Positions 17,336 through 26,453 of a stretch of 64,000 nt of DNA are shown here, piece by piece. The stretch's first letter is position 1; every line of letters starts with the position of its first letter. This DNA is from Paenibacillus sp. PastM-3. GTDB lineage: Bacteria > Bacillota > Bacilli > Paenibacillales > Paenibacillaceae. Below the pieces are notes generated by a model, which worked only from the letters and a program-made list of their open reading frames with translations, had not been told where the DNA came from and made no database searches. The stretch covers positions 62,001-126,000 of the forward strand of contig NZ_JARXXP010000001.1 in NCBI RefSeq assembly GCF_029893965.1, written 5' to 3'. The position numbers were made by a program, and so were the translations under genes.

Positions 17336-19432
17336 TTAGCTGTGCTTCAGCGAAGGCTGCAGAACAGCTGCGGGCTTAGCCGGCATAGCAGCATCAGCAT
17401 CAGCAGCCTGTGTAGCACCCGCTCCAAGCTGCAGCTGGTACATCCGGTAGTAGCGGCCTTCCAGCGCCATCAGCTCCTCGTGGCTGCCGCGCTCCACAAT
17501 CTCGCCGTGATGCAGCACGAGAATCTGGTCTGCACTGCGGATCGTCGATAAGCGGTGGGCGATGATGAAGGTAGTCCGGCCTTTCTTCAGCACCTCCAGC
17601 GCTTCCTGGATAAGGCTCTCCGTTTCCGTATCGATATTGGAGGTGGCTTCATCCAGAATGAGAATCGCCGGGTCGAACGAGAGCGCCCGTGCGAAGGAGA
17701 TCAGCTGGCGCTGTCCGGCGGACAGCGTACTGCCTTTTTCCACTACAGGCTCGTCGAAGCCCTGCGGCAGGTGGGCCAGCAGCTTATCCGCCCCGACCTC
17801 ACGCAGTGCGCGTTCCACGCGCTCCCGGCTGATCCGTTCATCGCCAAGGCTGACGTTGGACGCGATAGTGCCGGTGAAGAGATAAGGGTCCTGCAGTACG
17901 ATCCCCATATGGCTGCGCAGCCACTGCTTGGGAATGGAGGTGACCTCCTGGCCGTCAATGGTAATGCTCCCGCGCTGCGGGTCATAGAAGCGGAACAGCA
18001 GATTGATGATCGAGCTTTTGCCTGAGCCGGTGTGCCCGACCAGAGCTACTGTCTCGCCCGGACACGCCTCGAAGGAGATGTCCTTCAGCACGAAATCTTT
18101 TTTGTAGGCAAAGGACACGTTGTTGAATTCCACCTTGCCCTTGTAACGCGGCATCGAGCCGTCCGTCACAGCTTCGCCCGGTTCATCCATCAGGGTAAAG
18201 ACACGGCCTGCGGAGACCATTGAGCTGTCCAGGTTAGCCAGCTGGTTCACCATCCCGGTAATCGGCTGGAACATCCGTCCCAGTACATCGACAAAGGCAT
18301 ACAGCACGCCCAGTGATACAAAGGTAGATCCGCCAAGGCTGCCGAAGCCGAAGTACCACAGCACCAGTACAAAGGAGAGATTACGCAGCGTATTCACCAG
18401 ATTGTGCGAGGTCAGCGCGTTCAGGTTCAGCATTTTGTTCTGATACTTCATATAATCGTCGTTCAGATGCTCGAATTCGGCGCGGCTCTGCTTCTGGCGG
18501 CGGAAAATCCGGATGATCGACATCCCCTGGATGGATTCATTGATAATGGCATTGATCTCACTTAGACGCGAGCGGATGATTGTATTGTATTTGGTTGCCA
18601 CTTTCCTGTACAGCACGATCCAGAGAATGATAATAGGCACGATGAACAAGCTGATCAGGCCAAGCTTCACATCGAGCAGGAACAGCGCAATGTACACGCC
18701 GGTGATATTGATAATCCCGGTGAAAAAGTTGGACAGCACGGCTATGAACAGATCCTTGACGGCTTCTGTATCATTGGTGACCCGGGAGACGACCTTGCCC
18801 GCAGGCAAATTGTCAAAAAAGTGCACCGGCAGCCGCTGGATATGACCGTATACATCGGTCCGCAGCTTGCGGATGACCTGGTTGGCTGACGACTGCAGCC
18901 AGTAGGTTTTGCCGAATTCGGCCAGAATCGAGATGACCAGGAAGAACGCATACAGTCCTACCAGCTCATAAATCCCGGGAAATTCCGGCTTGTAAAAAGC
19001 AAACACTTCCTCTGCGGACAGCTTCACGGCCGGGTAGGCGGTGATTTCATCCCCGTATTTGATCTCAAGTGTCCCGTCTTTAAACGTCCGTTCGCCTTCT
19101 GCCTGGGCAACTGCTTCATTAATGAAATAGAAGCTTCTGCCCGACTGCAGCAGCCGGACCTCGGGGCCCTTGGCTTCACCCTCGGCAAAGCGGTCGCCGC
19201 GTTTGTAATAATTGTTGTTGTATTCAGCGGCCTCATCAGAGGACGCTGTCTGGAAGTAGGGCTGCTCGATGCCGAGCAGATGGTTGTCGATCATATTTTT
19301 GGCGATAAACGGGCCGGCCAGCTCGGCGGCCACGCCGATGGTAAGCAGCAGAAGGGCTGCGATAAAGGTTTTTTTGGCAGTCAGTGCATACTGCAGCAGG
19401 CGTTTGCCTGTACTCTGTGTCAACGGTGACAC
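17336..19432 (-). CDS. bmrD: BmrD-like subunit of heterodimeric ABC exporter
   Basis: 698 residues. A six-TM exporter domain precedes a full nucleotide-binding domain: Walker A GHTGSGKSS (about residue 467), signature LSAGQRQ, Walker B ILILDEATSNID with the catalytic Glu (about residue 592). Between TM1 and TM2 is an inserted extracellular domain of about 90 residues (DEAAEYNNNYYKRGD to AVKLSAEEV), as in B. subtilis BmrD (YheH). With the upstream BmrC-like half it should form a multidrug exporter with one canonical and one degenerate ATP site. The start is ATG 19432 after GGAGGTG. Confidence 0.85.
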   Translation of the reverse strand: MSPLTQSTGKRLLQYALTAKKTFIAALLLLTIGVAAELAGPFIAKNMIDNHLLGIEQPYFQTASSDEAAEYNNNYYKRGDRFAEGEAKGPEVRLLQSGRSFYFINEAVAQAEGERTFKDGTLEIKYGDEITAYPAVKLSAEEVFAFYKPEFPGIYELVGLYAFFLVISILAEFGKTYWLQSSANQVIRKLRTDVYGHIQRLPVHFFDNLPAGKVVSRVTNDTEAVKDLFIAVLSNFFTGIINITGVYIALFLLDVKLGLISLFIVPIIILWIVLYRKVATKYNTIIRSRLSEINAIINESIQGMSIIRIFRRQKQSRAEFEHLNDDYMKYQNKMLNLNALTSHNLVNTLRNLSFVLVLWYFGFGSLGGSTFVSLGVLYAFVDVLGRMFQPITGMVNQLANLDSSMVSAGRVFTLMDEPGEAVTDGSMPRYKGKVEFNNVSFAYKKDFVLKDISFEACPGETVALVGHTGSGKSSIINLLFRFYDPQRGSITIDGQEVTSIPKQWLRSHMGIVLQDPYLFTGTIASNVSLGDERISRERVERALREVGADKLLAHLPQGFDEPVVEKGSTLSAGQRQLISFARALSFDPAILILDEATSNIDTETESLIQEALEVLKKGRTTFIIAHRLSTIRSADQILVLHHGEIVERGSHEELMALEGRYYRMYQLQLGAGATQAADADAAMPAKPAAVLQPSLKHS

Positions 19433-19503
19433 CTCCTAAAGGGTTGTTAAGTCCCGGTGAAAAATCAGGTTAAAATAATGGTTAAGCCAACCGGCCTCCG
19501 CGT

Positions 19504-21252
19504 TTATTCACCGCTCAGGTTGTTCTCCACCTGCTGGCGGTCAAACTGCTCACGGTACCAGCCGTTCATCTCCAGTAATTCCTGGTGAGTGCCGCGCTCA
19601 ATAATATGCCCGTTATCCAGCACCAGAATCAAATCGGCGTGCTCGACGGCAGAGAGGCGGTGGGTGGAGATCAGAGTCGTTTTGCCGGCGCGCTCCTCGC
19701 GGATATTCTCAATGATCCGGGCTTCGGTGCGTGCGTCAACGGCTGACAGGGCATCGTCGAGAATCAGAATGTCAGGGTTCGCGATAAAAGCTCTGGAGAT
19801 CGAGACGCGCTGCTTCTGGCCCCCGGAGAGAGAAACGCCGCGTTCGCCGACCAATGTATCCAGGCCGTCGGATAAGGTGCCGAGGTCGTTCTGGAACGCT
19901 GCGGCCGTAATGGCCTGCATAATGCGTTCATCACTGGCCTTGTCATAGCCGAACTGGATGTTCTCACGGACCGATTTGGAGAACAGAATCTGCTCCTGCG
20001 GAACGTAGCCCATCCAGCTGTGTAACTGGTCGAGGGCAATGCTCTCAATGGGGACATCAGCAATCCGGATATCACCCTTGCCGGTTGGGTATTCATGAAG
20101 CAGCTGCTTCAGCAGCGTGGATTTGCCGCTGCCGGTGCGTCCGACTACCCCCAGTGTCTGGCCCTGGGACAGGGAGAAGCTGACTCCGCTCAGATTATCA
20201 ATGGTGGAGGTAGGATAACGGAACGTTACATCCTTGAAATCGATGCGGGTTGGCTGGGCTACCGCTACCGGGCTGGCCACATCCGCCACATCCGGGCGGG
20301 TATTCGTTGTTTCGTCGATCCGCTCCAGCGAAGCGCCGCCGCGCTGCATGATGTTGATCAGCTCGCCGATGGCGAACATCGGCCAGACGATCATCCCCAA
20401 ATACATATTGAAGGAGACAAGGTCACCCAGTGTAATCTGATTACGGAATACGAGATAAATTCCATATGTAAGTGCAATGATATAGCTGAGGCCTACACAG
20501 AAACGGATGGTCGGTTCAAAAAAGGCATCTACACGGGCAACCGCCATATTTTTGCGGTACACATCTTCAGTAATGTCGGCAAAACGCTTTTCGTCCAGCC
20601 GCTCCTGCACGTAAGCGCGGATAACGCGTATACCGGATACGGATTCCAGCACCTGGTCATTCATATCCCCGAAGGCATCCTGGGCCAGACTGTAACGGTC
20701 GTGAATCGCTTTGCCGTAGAAAATCATCGCGATTGCAATCAGCGGCAGCGGCAGCACCGCAGCAAGCGTCAGCTTCCAGCTGACCAGAAAGCCCATTGCC
20801 AGCAGGACGACACTCAGATAGACAGTGGAGTCCACAAGCGTCAGCATTCCGAAGCCGACGGTGGTCGCCACGGCGCGGATATCATTGGTGGCGCGGGCCA
20901 TCAGGTCGCCGGTGCGGTTTTTTTCAAAGAAAGAGGGGGTCATCGTCATCAGATGGTTCATGAACCGGGAACGCAGCAGCCGCTCGACCAGGTTGGAGCC
21001 GCCGAACAGCTTATGCATCCAGACATAAGTGATCCAGTAAATAATCAGCATCATCACGATGATTGCACCGATGTACTTCAGCAGTGACCCTGTGGTGATG
21101 GAGCCTCGGACAATTTCGTCGATGGCGTTGCCAAGCAGACGGGGGGGCAGCAGCTCTAATACACCTACTACAATTAACAAAATCAGGCCGATAGAATATC
21201 GCCTTTTCTCCCGGCGGAAAAACCAGCCAAGATCACGGAGTACGGAGAACAA
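19504..21252 (-). CDS. bmrC: BmrC-like subunit of heterodimeric ABC exporter
   Basis: 582 residues; close in sequence pattern to B. subtilis BmrC (YheI) throughout (LPPRLLGNAIDEI, SFFEKNRTGDLMARATNDI, ESVSGIRVIRAYVQE, FNMYLGMIVWPMFAIGELIN). Walker A is GRTGSGKST (about residue 374). Walker B reads ILILDDALSAVD, with Asp in place of the catalytic Glu, the degenerate-site mark of this subunit. The start is TTG 21252: AAAGGAAG lies 9 nt upstream and the N-terminus MFSVLRDLGWFF matches the family; longer in-frame starts run through the leader region. Expression is probably controlled by the leader ORF and attenuator at 21350-21580. Confidence 0.87.
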   Translation of the reverse strand: MFSVLRDLGWFFRREKRRYSIGLILLIVVGVLELLPPRLLGNAIDEIVRGSITTGSLLKYIGAIIVMMLIIYWITYVWMHKLFGGSNLVERLLRSRFMNHLMTMTPSFFEKNRTGDLMARATNDIRAVATTVGFGMLTLVDSTVYLSVVLLAMGFLVSWKLTLAAVLPLPLIAIAMIFYGKAIHDRYSLAQDAFGDMNDQVLESVSGIRVIRAYVQERLDEKRFADITEDVYRKNMAVARVDAFFEPTIRFCVGLSYIIALTYGIYLVFRNQITLGDLVSFNMYLGMIVWPMFAIGELINIMQRGGASLERIDETTNTRPDVADVASPVAVAQPTRIDFKDVTFRYPTSTIDNLSGVSFSLSQGQTLGVVGRTGSGKSTLLKQLLHEYPTGKGDIRIADVPIESIALDQLHSWMGYVPQEQILFSKSVRENIQFGYDKASDERIMQAITAAAFQNDLGTLSDGLDTLVGERGVSLSGGQKQRVSISRAFIANPDILILDDALSAVDARTEARIIENIREERAGKTTLISTHRLSAVEHADLILVLDNGHIIERGTHQELLEMNGWYREQFDRQQVENNLSGE

Positions 21253-21349
21253 GGGGAATCGCTTCCTTTCGTGTTTGGGGTGTAGTTGTCGGTTTGTGAA
21301 TGTGTCTTTGAATGATGATGAAAATAGCGGATGTCTATTAACAGCATGC

Positions 21350-21386
21350 AAAAAGGCATACCCTCCGTTAAACGGATGATATGCCT
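21350..21386 (-). terminator. Attenuator terminator in the bmrCD leader
   Basis: Read on the minus strand: AGGCATA, an inner CCGTT/AACGG pair, TATGCCT, then TTTTT. It lies between the promoter and the bmrC start (about 98 nt before the TTG), so it can only act as an attenuator of bmrCD. Confidence 0.8.
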
Positions 21387-21404
21387 GTAAGATACAGTGA
21401 TAAT

Positions 21405-21484
21405 CATGTCCACGGTGCTTTAGCGCAGCACAGAAGACATGGAAGAGACTTGCCTGGCTAAATTCAAGTACGGTGGATGTACTT
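21405..21484 (-). promoter_or_regulatory. Two leader hairpins upstream of the bmrCD attenuator
   Basis: Hairpin A at 21464-21484 is a perfect CAAGTAC / GTACTTG stem that starts 3 nt after the leader-ORF stop. Hairpin B at 21405-21441 has nested CATGTC/GACATG and GTGCT/AGCAC stems. Such an arrangement fits ribosome-controlled alternative folding. Antiterminator pairing was not proven by eye. Confidence 0.55.
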
Positions 21485-21487
21485 GAT

Positions 21488-21580
21488 TCAGCAGGTTTCC
21501 ACTATTCGGGCTGCTTCGGTATGAGGTTGTGTGTAGTTGCCGACAAAAAATTTAAAATCAACTGGTACAATAGTCAACAC
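21488..21580 (-). CDS. Putative bmrB-like leader peptide
   Basis: A 30-codon ORF starting GTG-TTG-ACT (peptide begins MLTIVPVDFKFFVG and ends AARIVETC). AAAGGGTGA is correctly placed 6-7 nt upstream. It lies about 50 nt downstream of a sigma-A promoter and upstream of two hairpins and an attenuator before bmrC. In B. subtilis the bmrCD operon is preceded by bmrB, a leader peptide that mediates antibiotic-induced, ribosome-dependent antitermination. I infer the same role here from position. Confidence 0.65.
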   Translation of the reverse strand: MLTIVPVDFKFFVGNYTQPHTEAARIVETC

Positions 21581-21637
21581 CGAGATCACCCTTTCGCTCA
21601 TTTTTGGTAATTACTTCAAGACGCTTCGTATGTTCAG

Positions 21638-21667
21638 AGTTTATCATCAGTCTCTGAACAATGTCAA
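21638..21667 (-). promoter_or_regulatory. Promoter of the bmrCD leader transcript
   Basis: Minus-strand TTGACA (21662-21667) and TAAACT (21638-21643) with an 18-bp spacer. The predicted start near 21631 leaves a 5' leader of about 380 nt before bmrC. Confidence 0.6.
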
Positions 21668-21722
21668 ATAGAATTTTGAACAATTTGCGAAGACGGAGTA
21701 TCATAGATAAGGAACGGCTGAT

Positions 21723-21750
21723 TTGGAATACCGCCGGCTTATAGTATGAT
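21723..21750 (+). promoter_or_regulatory. Promoter of the HesB-like gene
   Basis: TTGGAA and TATGAT with a 16-bp spacer, about 28 bp before the start codon. Confidence 0.5.
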
Positions 21751-21778
21751 AAAAGGAAACGGAGGTGCACTAACAGAA

Positions 21779-22096
21779 ATGGATATGACAATTAGTCCGG
21801 AAGCCGCTGGGTGGTTCAAGAAGGAGCTTAACCTGCAGGCCGGGGATTCTATTCGTTTATTTCCGCGTTACAGCTCGGGCGGGGGACTGCATCCCGGATT
21901 TTCACTGGGTATCGCTACGGAGCCACCCGCGCGTCCTGCAGTAAAGGCGGAGCAGGAAGGCCTGATTTTTTATATGGAGGAGCAGGATCTCTGGTACATG
22001 GAGGGCTACAGCCTGTCCATTATCCATGTGGCTGCTGAGGACGATATCGAGTATGTTTATCAGCCGCTGAGCGCGGCCGGTCAGGCTAAGGAGTAA
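21779..22096 (+). CDS. HesB/YneR-like protein
   Basis: 105 residues of the IscA/HesB-like fold, YneR subgroup (ISPEAAGWFKKELNL, IRLFPRYSSGGGLHPGFSLGI, GLIFYMEEQDLWYMEGYSLSI). This subgroup lacks the three conserved Cys of A-type Fe-S carriers, and no Cys is present here, so a role in Fe-S transfer is doubtful. ATG 21779 follows GGAGGTG at 11 nt; ATG 21785 is an alternative. Confidence 0.75.
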   Translation: MDMTISPEAAGWFKKELNLQAGDSIRLFPRYSSGGGLHPGFSLGIATEPPARPAVKAEQEGLIFYMEEQDLWYMEGYSLSIIHVAAEDDIEYVYQPLSAAGQAKE

Positions 22097-22158
22097 CTCC
22101 TGCTGCCTGAAATAGGCGGGCGGGCTGGAGCCAGCTGCAGTTTGCTGAATGGCAGCCT

Positions 22159-22198
22159 GCACAAAAAGCCTCTGCCGGGCGGCAGGGGCTTTTTGTGC
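22159..22198. terminator. Bidirectional terminator
   Basis: GCACAAAAAGCCTCTGCC and GGCAGGGGCTTTTTGTGC form a long near-perfect stem with loop GGGC between convergent genes. Confidence 0.9.
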
Positions 22199-22225
22199 AG
22201 TGGCTGGTAAATATAGATAACCGCT

Positions 22226-22741
22226 TTATTGCGAGCTGCGGAAGGTCTCTTCCTCCATCGCAAACTCAAAATCATCGATGTCATATACCTGTACCGGGAT
22301 TCCGCCTTCGATGATGCGCTGGATCAGCTCGAACTGGTCGGTCAGTACGGGTACTTTTTCCCGGACGGAGGTCAGCAGCAGCTCTGTCTCAATCGGATCA
22401 AAGGCCTCCCCGTAGGCTGCGTTGTCAACGCTGTTGATAATCGTAACCTGCGCCCGTTCACCGAGCAGAATGCCGGAGCTTTTCGCCCAGGGTACGGACA
22501 GGCAGCGGTTGATCTTCTTGGAATTGAGCGGCTCCTCGAAATAGGCAATCAGCTCACGTATTTTGCTTTTGACGTGCTGGTCATCGTCGGCCCGGTTCAT
22601 CAGCGGCTCATCGCTGTCCCGCAGCTCATACAGTTCCATAACCGTTGTATAGGGCACGATATATTCCACAGGGCTTTGCGGTACGAGTAGCTGGCCGTAT
22701 ATGGCCATCATGACCGCTTCCGTCACAAATTGTCTAGACAT
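22226..22741 (-). CDS. Conserved hypothetical protein
   Basis: 171 residues, acidic, soluble, mixed alpha/beta in appearance. It begins SRQFVTEAVMMAIYGQLLVPQSPVEY and ends with VQVYDIDDFEF. I do not recognise a domain and see no nucleotide- or metal-binding motif. The second of two tandem ATGs (22741) is preferred because AGGAGG then has 6-nt spacing. The divergent neighbour is an ABC exporter, with about 125 bp between the starts. Confidence 0.7.
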   Translation of the reverse strand: MSRQFVTEAVMMAIYGQLLVPQSPVEYIVPYTTVMELYELRDSDEPLMNRADDDQHVKSKIRELIAYFEEPLNSKKINRCLSVPWAKSSGILLGERAQVTIINSVDNAAYGEAFDPIETELLLTSVREKVPVLTDQFELIQRIIEGGIPVQVYDIDDFEFAMEEETFRSSQ

Positions 22742-22866
22742 CATTATCCTCCTGAAGTTCCGGTACTGCACTCGCACTTATGTACCTAAGAAATATAAAA
22801 ACACTGTAAGCCTCAAATGTCAACAGTACCCAGAGCGGTATAAAAAAAGAAAGGGCGTAACGTTCT

Positions 22867-24615
22867 GTGAAGCAATGGAAAGCGTATTATACCTTTGTTA
22901 GGCCTTATATGAAATGGATTGTGCTGACGCTCTTTATCGGTATGATCAAGTTCAGCATCCCGCTGACTCTCCCGATGATTATGAAATATGTGGTCGATGA
23001 TCTGCTTACACCCTCAGCGCTGACTGTAGCGGAGCGCATCTCGAAGCTGTTTTATGTACTTGGCGGCGCATTTCTGCTGTTTGTTGTAATCAGGGGGCCG
23101 GTGGAGTACTACCGCCAATATTTTGCCCAGCTGATTACGAGCAAAGTGCTGTTCGATATGCGCAACAAGCTGTACAGCCATCTGCAGCGCCTGTCCCTGC
23201 GGTATTATCAGAATACGAAGGTGGGCGAAGCGATCTCCAGGTTCATCAACGATGTGGAGCAGTCCAAAAACCTGGTCGAGGTCGGGATGATGAACGTGTG
23301 GCTCGATATGTTCACGCTGATTTTTGCGCTGGGGTTCATGTTCTATCTCAATCCGGTGCTGGCGCTCGTCTCGATTGCGGTTCTGCCGCTGTACGGCATT
23401 GCCGTTAACACACTTTACAAGCGTTTAAAAGTACTGACCAAGGATAGATCACAGGCACTGGCAGCCATACAAGGCTATCTGCATGAACGGATTCAGGGGA
23501 TTGCCATCATCCGCAGCTTTACGATGGAAAAGGTCGATCAGAAGCAGTTCGAGGGCATCAACGGCAAGTTTCTGGAAAAAGCGCTGGCTCATACCCGCTG
23601 GAACGCGGTTACCTTCGCCATCATTAATACCTTGACCGACCTGGCCCCGCTGCTCGTGATCGGGTATGGCGGCTATGAGGTCATCCGCGGCAATCTGACG
23701 CTCGGCACCTTTGTTGCCTTTTTCGGCTACCTGGACCGGATGTATGCGCCGCTGCGGCGGCTGATCAACTCCTCCACCGTATTGACCCAGGCTTCTGCTT
23801 CGCTGGAGCGGGTTATGGAGCTGCTGGATGAGCCTTATGATATTGCTGACCGGCCCGGTGCCAAGCCGCTTCAGGATGCGGCCGGAGCCATCGAATTTGA
23901 CCATGTGTGGTTTAAGTACAGGGAGGACAACGAATGGGTGCTGAAAGAGATAAATCTTAGCATCAGCCCGGGACAGACAGTTGCATTTGTCGGTATGAGC
24001 GGGGGCGGGAAATCTTCCCTCATCAGCTTGATTCCGCGTTTCTATGATATCAGTGAAGGACGTCTGCTAATGGACGGACAGGACATCCGAGGACTGACCC
24101 AGGAGAGCCTGCGGCGGACGGTAGGCATGGTGCTGCAGGATAACTTCCTGTTCAGCGGTTCGGTGCGTGACAATATTCTGTTCGGTAACCCGGATGCCGG
24201 TGAGGCGGAGGTTGTTGCCGCTGCGCAGGCTGCGAGTGCCCATGATTTCATCATGCAGCTGCCTGAGGGGTATGACACCGAGGTCGGTGAGCGAGGAGTG
24301 AAGCTCTCAGGCGGCCAGAAGCAGCGCGTCGCGATTGCCAGGGTCTTCCTCAAAGATCCGAAGGTGCTGATTCTGGATGAGGCTACGTCTGCGCTGGATC
24401 TGGAGTCAGAGCATCTCATCCAGCAGTCTCTGCAATCCCTGGCCTCTGAGCGCACGACGCTGATTGTCGCCCACCGATTGTCCACTATCACCCATGCGGA
24501 CCAGATTATCGTACTGGAAAACGGTGCGATTACCGAGCGCGGCACTCATGAAGAGCTCATGCTGCAGGGTGGCAGCTATGCCCGTCTGTTCAATGTGCAG
24601 CGGCTGGATGGATAA
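22867..24615 (+). CDS. ABC exporter, fused membrane and ATPase domains
   Basis: 582-residue half-transporter, probably homodimeric. Six TM segments occupy residues 1-320. The nucleotide-binding domain has Walker A GMSGGGKSS (about residue 376), signature LSGGQKQ, canonical Walker B VLILDEATSALD and H-loop VAHRLST. It resembles the YgaD/MsbA-type multidrug or lipid exporters; the substrate is unknown. The start is GTG 22867 with GAAAGGG about 11 nt upstream. Confidence 0.87.
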   Translation: MKQWKAYYTFVRPYMKWIVLTLFIGMIKFSIPLTLPMIMKYVVDDLLTPSALTVAERISKLFYVLGGAFLLFVVIRGPVEYYRQYFAQLITSKVLFDMRNKLYSHLQRLSLRYYQNTKVGEAISRFINDVEQSKNLVEVGMMNVWLDMFTLIFALGFMFYLNPVLALVSIAVLPLYGIAVNTLYKRLKVLTKDRSQALAAIQGYLHERIQGIAIIRSFTMEKVDQKQFEGINGKFLEKALAHTRWNAVTFAIINTLTDLAPLLVIGYGGYEVIRGNLTLGTFVAFFGYLDRMYAPLRRLINSSTVLTQASASLERVMELLDEPYDIADRPGAKPLQDAAGAIEFDHVWFKYREDNEWVLKEINLSISPGQTVAFVGMSGGGKSSLISLIPRFYDISEGRLLMDGQDIRGLTQESLRRTVGMVLQDNFLFSGSVRDNILFGNPDAGEAEVVAAAQAASAHDFIMQLPEGYDTEVGERGVKLSGGQKQRVAIARVFLKDPKVLILDEATSALDLESEHLIQQSLQSLASERTTLIVAHRLSTITHADQIIVLENGAITERGTHEELMLQGGSYARLFNVQRLDG

Positions 24616-24626
24616 GCAAATTAATT

Positions 24627-24654
24627 AACGGCTTCCTTCTCAGAGGAAGCCGTT
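24627..24654 (+). terminator. Hairpin after ABC exporter
   Basis: Perfect 11-bp stem AACGGCTTCCT / AGGAAGCCGTT with a 6-nt loop; no clear T tract follows. Confidence 0.6.
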
Positions 24655-24741
24655 GCAGTATCGCGTAGACGGAGACGGCGCCATTTAAGGCAGAGAGTGA
24701 TGAATAAACGGGGCCATGGCACCGGCATCAGAGGGAAATAT

Positions 24742-24787
24742 AAAGGCTGGCATAACCCGCATATTCCTGCGGATGATGCCAGCCTTT
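24742..24787 (-). terminator. Terminator of the ypdA-DUF441 transcript
   Basis: AAAGGCTGGCAT and ATGCCAGCCTTT form the outer stem, with an inner CCGCA/TGCGG stem. On the minus strand the stem ends in CCTTTATATTT. Confidence 0.75.
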
Positions 24788-24813
24788 TCATGCGGCGGAG
24801 TACAGCAAAGCGA

Positions 24814-25257
24814 TTATCCCCTCCCGATAATCAAAGACAGAAGACCCGCGGCAATCAGCGGACCGACGGGGACACCCTTGAACAGGGCGACGCCAAGCAC
24901 AGTGCCGATCAGGAGACCGGCGACAACCGTCGGCTGGCTGCCCATCAGCACGGCGCCGCGGCCGCCGAGATAAGCGACCAGCATGCCGATGCCGATGGCG
25001 GCCAGCGATTTCCAGTGGAAGAAGGACTGCCAGACCGTGTTCAGCGAGATTTTGCCGCTGGCCAGCGGAGTCATCACCCCGATTGTCAGGATGATGATAC
25101 CGAGCGTCAGGCCGTGCTTTTCCAGCCACGGAAAAGTCTGCTGCAGTCCCAGTACCCTGAGCAGCAGCAGTACAACCATCGCGATAGTAACCGGAGAATT
25201 GCTGCTGATAATGCCAAGCGCGGCCAGGCCAAGCAACAGCAGGGAGGTGATATCCAT
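24814..25257 (-). CDS. DUF441 (YtwI-like) membrane protein
   Basis: 147 residues with four to five TM helices and the family segments [28 protein letters not shown] and [28 protein letters not shown]. The function is unknown. ATG 25257 has AAGGAG 11 nt upstream; the in-frame GTG 25269 overlaps that site. It lies 20 bp after ypdA on the same strand and is probably co-transcribed. Confidence 0.85.
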   Translation of the reverse strand: MDITSLLLLGLAALGIISSNSPVTIAMVVLLLLRVLGLQQTFPWLEKHGLTLGIIILTIGVMTPLASGKISLNTVWQSFFHWKSLAAIGIGMLVAYLGGRGAVLMGSQPTVVAGLLIGTVLGVALFKGVPVGPLIAAGLLSLIIGRG

Positions 25258-25277
25258 GTAGACGGGCACTCCTTGTC

Positions 25278-26261
25278 TTATTTGAGCTTTTGTGAAACGA
25301 TATGGTCTGCAATCAGCTTGCCGTGACCGCGTCCGGTCTCGATGAATACCTCATTGGCGTTGCGGCCGGAGGCGATAACCCCTGCTACATAGAGGCCCGG
25401 TATATTGCTCTCCATCGTTGAAGGGTTGAATGACGGTTTGTCCAGCTCATCGTCCATCTGCACACCAGCGGATGACAGCAGCGCCCTGCTCGGACGGAAG
25501 CCGGTCATCGCCAGCACAAAATCATTGTCCAGCTCGCTAGTCTCCCCGCTGTTCCCGGTTACGATGACCGAGGATGGAGTAATCTCAGTGACCCGTGATT
25601 CCAGATGAAGCGTGATAAGGCCTTTTGTTACCATGCTCTCAAAAATTGGCCGCACCCACGGCTTGATATTGTCGGAAATGCTTGCCCCGCGGTAGACCAT
25701 ATCTACCGCGGCACCGACACGGATCAGCTCCAGTGCCGCGTCCACTGCGGAATTGCTTCCCCCGATAACCGTTACCCTCATCCCGGTATACGGATGGGCC
25801 TCGCCAAAGTAATGCGTTACCTTGGGCAGCTCCTCGCCCGGAATGCCGATCATATTCGGCTGGTCGAAATAGCCGGTTGAAATAACGACATGTGCAGCCT
25901 GCCGGCTCTGGCGTTCTCCGCGTTTGTTGACAGTATGTACAGTAAAGCTGCCGTCTTCATTCCGTTCCACGCTCAGCGCTTCTTCATACGCTGCAATCTC
26001 AAGACCGTGCTGCTCCGCTGCCCGCCGGTAATAGACCAGGGCTTCATGACGAAACGGCTTGTCATTGGGTGAGGTGAAGGGAACACCGCCAATTTCGAGC
26101 AGCGCGGTTGTGCTGAAGAACTGCATGCTGGTCGGATACAGATAAATGGAGTGCACGATAAAATTTTTCTCAATAATCAGGCTCGACAGCCCCTGGCGCT
26201 GGCATTCAATTGCCGCTGACAGCCCGCAGGGACCGGCGCCGATAATAATAACGTCTTTCAT
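25278..26261 (-). CDS. ypdA: YpdA-family bacillithiol disulfide reductase
   Basis: 327-residue flavoprotein with an FAD-binding [10 protein letters not shown] (residues 8-17) and an NAD(P)H-binding [13 protein letters not shown] near residue 165, and no CxxC redox pair in the thioredoxin-reductase position. This pattern fits YpdA/Bdr, which reduces oxidised bacillithiol with NADPH. The bacillithiol pathway is characteristic of Bacillota. Divergent from the ArsR-DUF2087 gene. Confidence 0.88.
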   Translation of the reverse strand: MKDVIIIGAGPCGLSAAIECQRQGLSSLIIEKNFIVHSIYLYPTSMQFFSTTALLEIGGVPFTSPNDKPFRHEALVYYRRAAEQHGLEIAAYEEALSVERNEDGSFTVHTVNKRGERQSRQAAHVVISTGYFDQPNMIGIPGEELPKVTHYFGEAHPYTGMRVTVIGGSNSAVDAALELIRVGAAVDMVYRGASISDNIKPWVRPIFESMVTKGLITLHLESRVTEITPSSVIVTGNSGETSELDNDFVLAMTGFRPSRALLSSAGVQMDDELDKPSFNPSTMESNIPGLYVAGVIASGRNANEVFIETGRGHGKLIADHIVSQKLK

Positions 26262-26359
26262 AATGACTTGCGACCTCCTGGTGGATAAGTTCTGTCTCTA
26301 AATGTTACCTTAATTTTTAATTTAACGCCAATCCTTGCGTAAAAGATCAGCTGCTGCGG

Positions 26360-26402
26360 TTGCCGGATATCCTCAAATTTGATATAATTAGATATACATC
26401 TA
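26360..26402 (+). promoter_or_regulatory. Promoter and palindromic operator of the ArsR-DUF2087 gene
   Basis: TTGCCG (26360-26365) and perfect TATAAT (26383-26388) with a 17-bp spacer. Directly after the -10 is the palindrome TAGATATACATCTA (26389-26402), where a repressor would block initiation. Autoregulation by the downstream ArsR protein is inferred. Confidence 0.6.
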
Positions 26403-26453
26403 AACATTATTCCTTTTCATCCCAGCTTATATTTGCTACAGGAGCGTGACCCC

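Noticed and set aside
21183-21413. 76-residue minus-strand frame overlapping the 5' end of bmrC
   Set aside because: It runs through the attenuator hairpin and into bmrC in another frame, with no family resemblance; the 30-codon ORF at 21488-21580 is a better leader candidate.
22226-22741. Possible ADP-heptose synthase-type annotation
   Set aside because: No nucleotidyltransferase or sugar-kinase motif is visible in the 171 residues, so I left it as hypothetical.
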